Below, piece by piece: positions 33,375-33,551 of a stretch of DNA of 33,551 bases. Position 1 is the stretch's first letter. Each line of letters starts with the position of its first letter. The notes beneath the pieces are model-generated. The model was not told where the DNA came from. It worked only from the letters and a program-made list of their open reading frames with translations, and searched no databases. This stretch comes from CAYNWK01 sp964400875 (GTDB taxonomy: Bacteria; Chloroflexota; Anaerolineae; Anaerolineales; UBA4823), in assembly GCA_964400875.1 (NCBI GenBank), contig CAYNWK010000036.1:1-33551 (forward strand). The letters run 5' to 3'. The position numbers and the translations under genes are program-made.

Positions 33375-33551
33375 TTAGTCTTGATTTTGAAGGTATTGGT
33401 CGATAGCGGCGGCCGCTTTGCGCCCGGCGACCATGGCGGTGACCACCAAATCCGGCCCGGTAACAGCGTCGCCGCCGGCGAACACTCCCGGACGGCTGGT
33501 GGCGCCCGTCTCGGGGTCGCTGACGATCAAGCCCCACTTGTGGGTCTCCAA
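33375..33551 (-). CDS. gltD: Glutamate synthase small subunit-like oxidoreductase, C-terminal end
   Basis: Only the last 58 residues are in the window. They read GVFAGGDAVTGPDLVVTAMVAGRKAA before the stop at 33377-33375, the typical C-terminal FAD-binding motif of the NADPH-dependent glutamate synthase small subunit and related flavin disulfide-type oxidoreductases. The upstream part is outside, so GltD cannot be separated from homologues such as the anaerobic sulfide/ferredoxin-NADP oxidoreductase subunits. Confidence 0.8.
   Translation of the reverse strand: METHKWGLIVSDPETGATSRPGVFAGGDAVTGPDLVVTAMVAGRKAAAAIDQYLQNQD

Overview
The window looks like a chromosomal segment of a Chloroflexota bacterium, most likely Anaerolineae. 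That is an impression from the GC-rich genes, the multi-PAS sensors, the protein style and the housekeeping gene order; no rRNA gene is present to prove it.

Layout. (1) 1-3174: a partial PAS-GAF sensor, then a NarL-type response regulator and its PAS-GAF-HisKA_3 histidine kinase, all on the minus strand. (2) 3353-3598: two tandem structured units of about 120 bp, each beginning with the 3' end sequence of a tRNA-Lys gene. (3) 3599-13186: a genomic island of about 9.5 kb inserted in a tRNA-Lys(TTT) gene. It is bounded by a 46-bp direct repeat (one mismatch) made of the tRNA 3' portion. It carries a tyrosine integrase at one end, phased TTGAC/GTCAA motifs at both ends, and cargo: an AbiEi/AbiEii-like pair, an unrecognised coiled-coil protein, a DUF6398-like protein, a Cys-cluster protein and a large TOTE-type primase-helicase. 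This is the best candidate for an undescribed system, probably anti-phage or anti-mobile-element. (4) 13141-16970: the intact tRNA-Lys, thioredoxin, and a Fur-family regulator in front of a cbiMQO-type cobalt/nickel ECF transporter, with a perfect 36-bp palindrome as probable operator. (5) 16971-18703: metK on the minus strand under a SAM-I riboswitch with terminator and a near-consensus promoter. (6) 18704-23717: the translation/envelope cluster rpsB-tsf-(terminator)-pyrH-frr-uppS-cdsA, all minus strand; S2 has an unusual long acidic repeat tail. (7) 23904-33551: a five-PAS membrane protein without an output domain, birA, a small membrane protein, gyrA, a small helical protein, a two-FHA plus LCAT-like hydrolase fusion, a PAS-GGDEF diguanylate cyclase, and the end of a glutamate synthase small-subunit-like gene.

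How the parts work together. The island is a self-contained integration unit: the integrase uses the tRNA 3' end as attachment site and restores the tRNA with its own copy, while the cargo resembles known conflict-system genes. The two older tRNA-end units beside it suggest that this tRNA has been hit repeatedly. The rest is core metabolism and signalling: SAM synthesis with feedback control, metal uptake with its regulator, translation and membrane-lipid genes, DNA gyrase, and several sensors that feed phosphorelay or c-di-GMP signalling.
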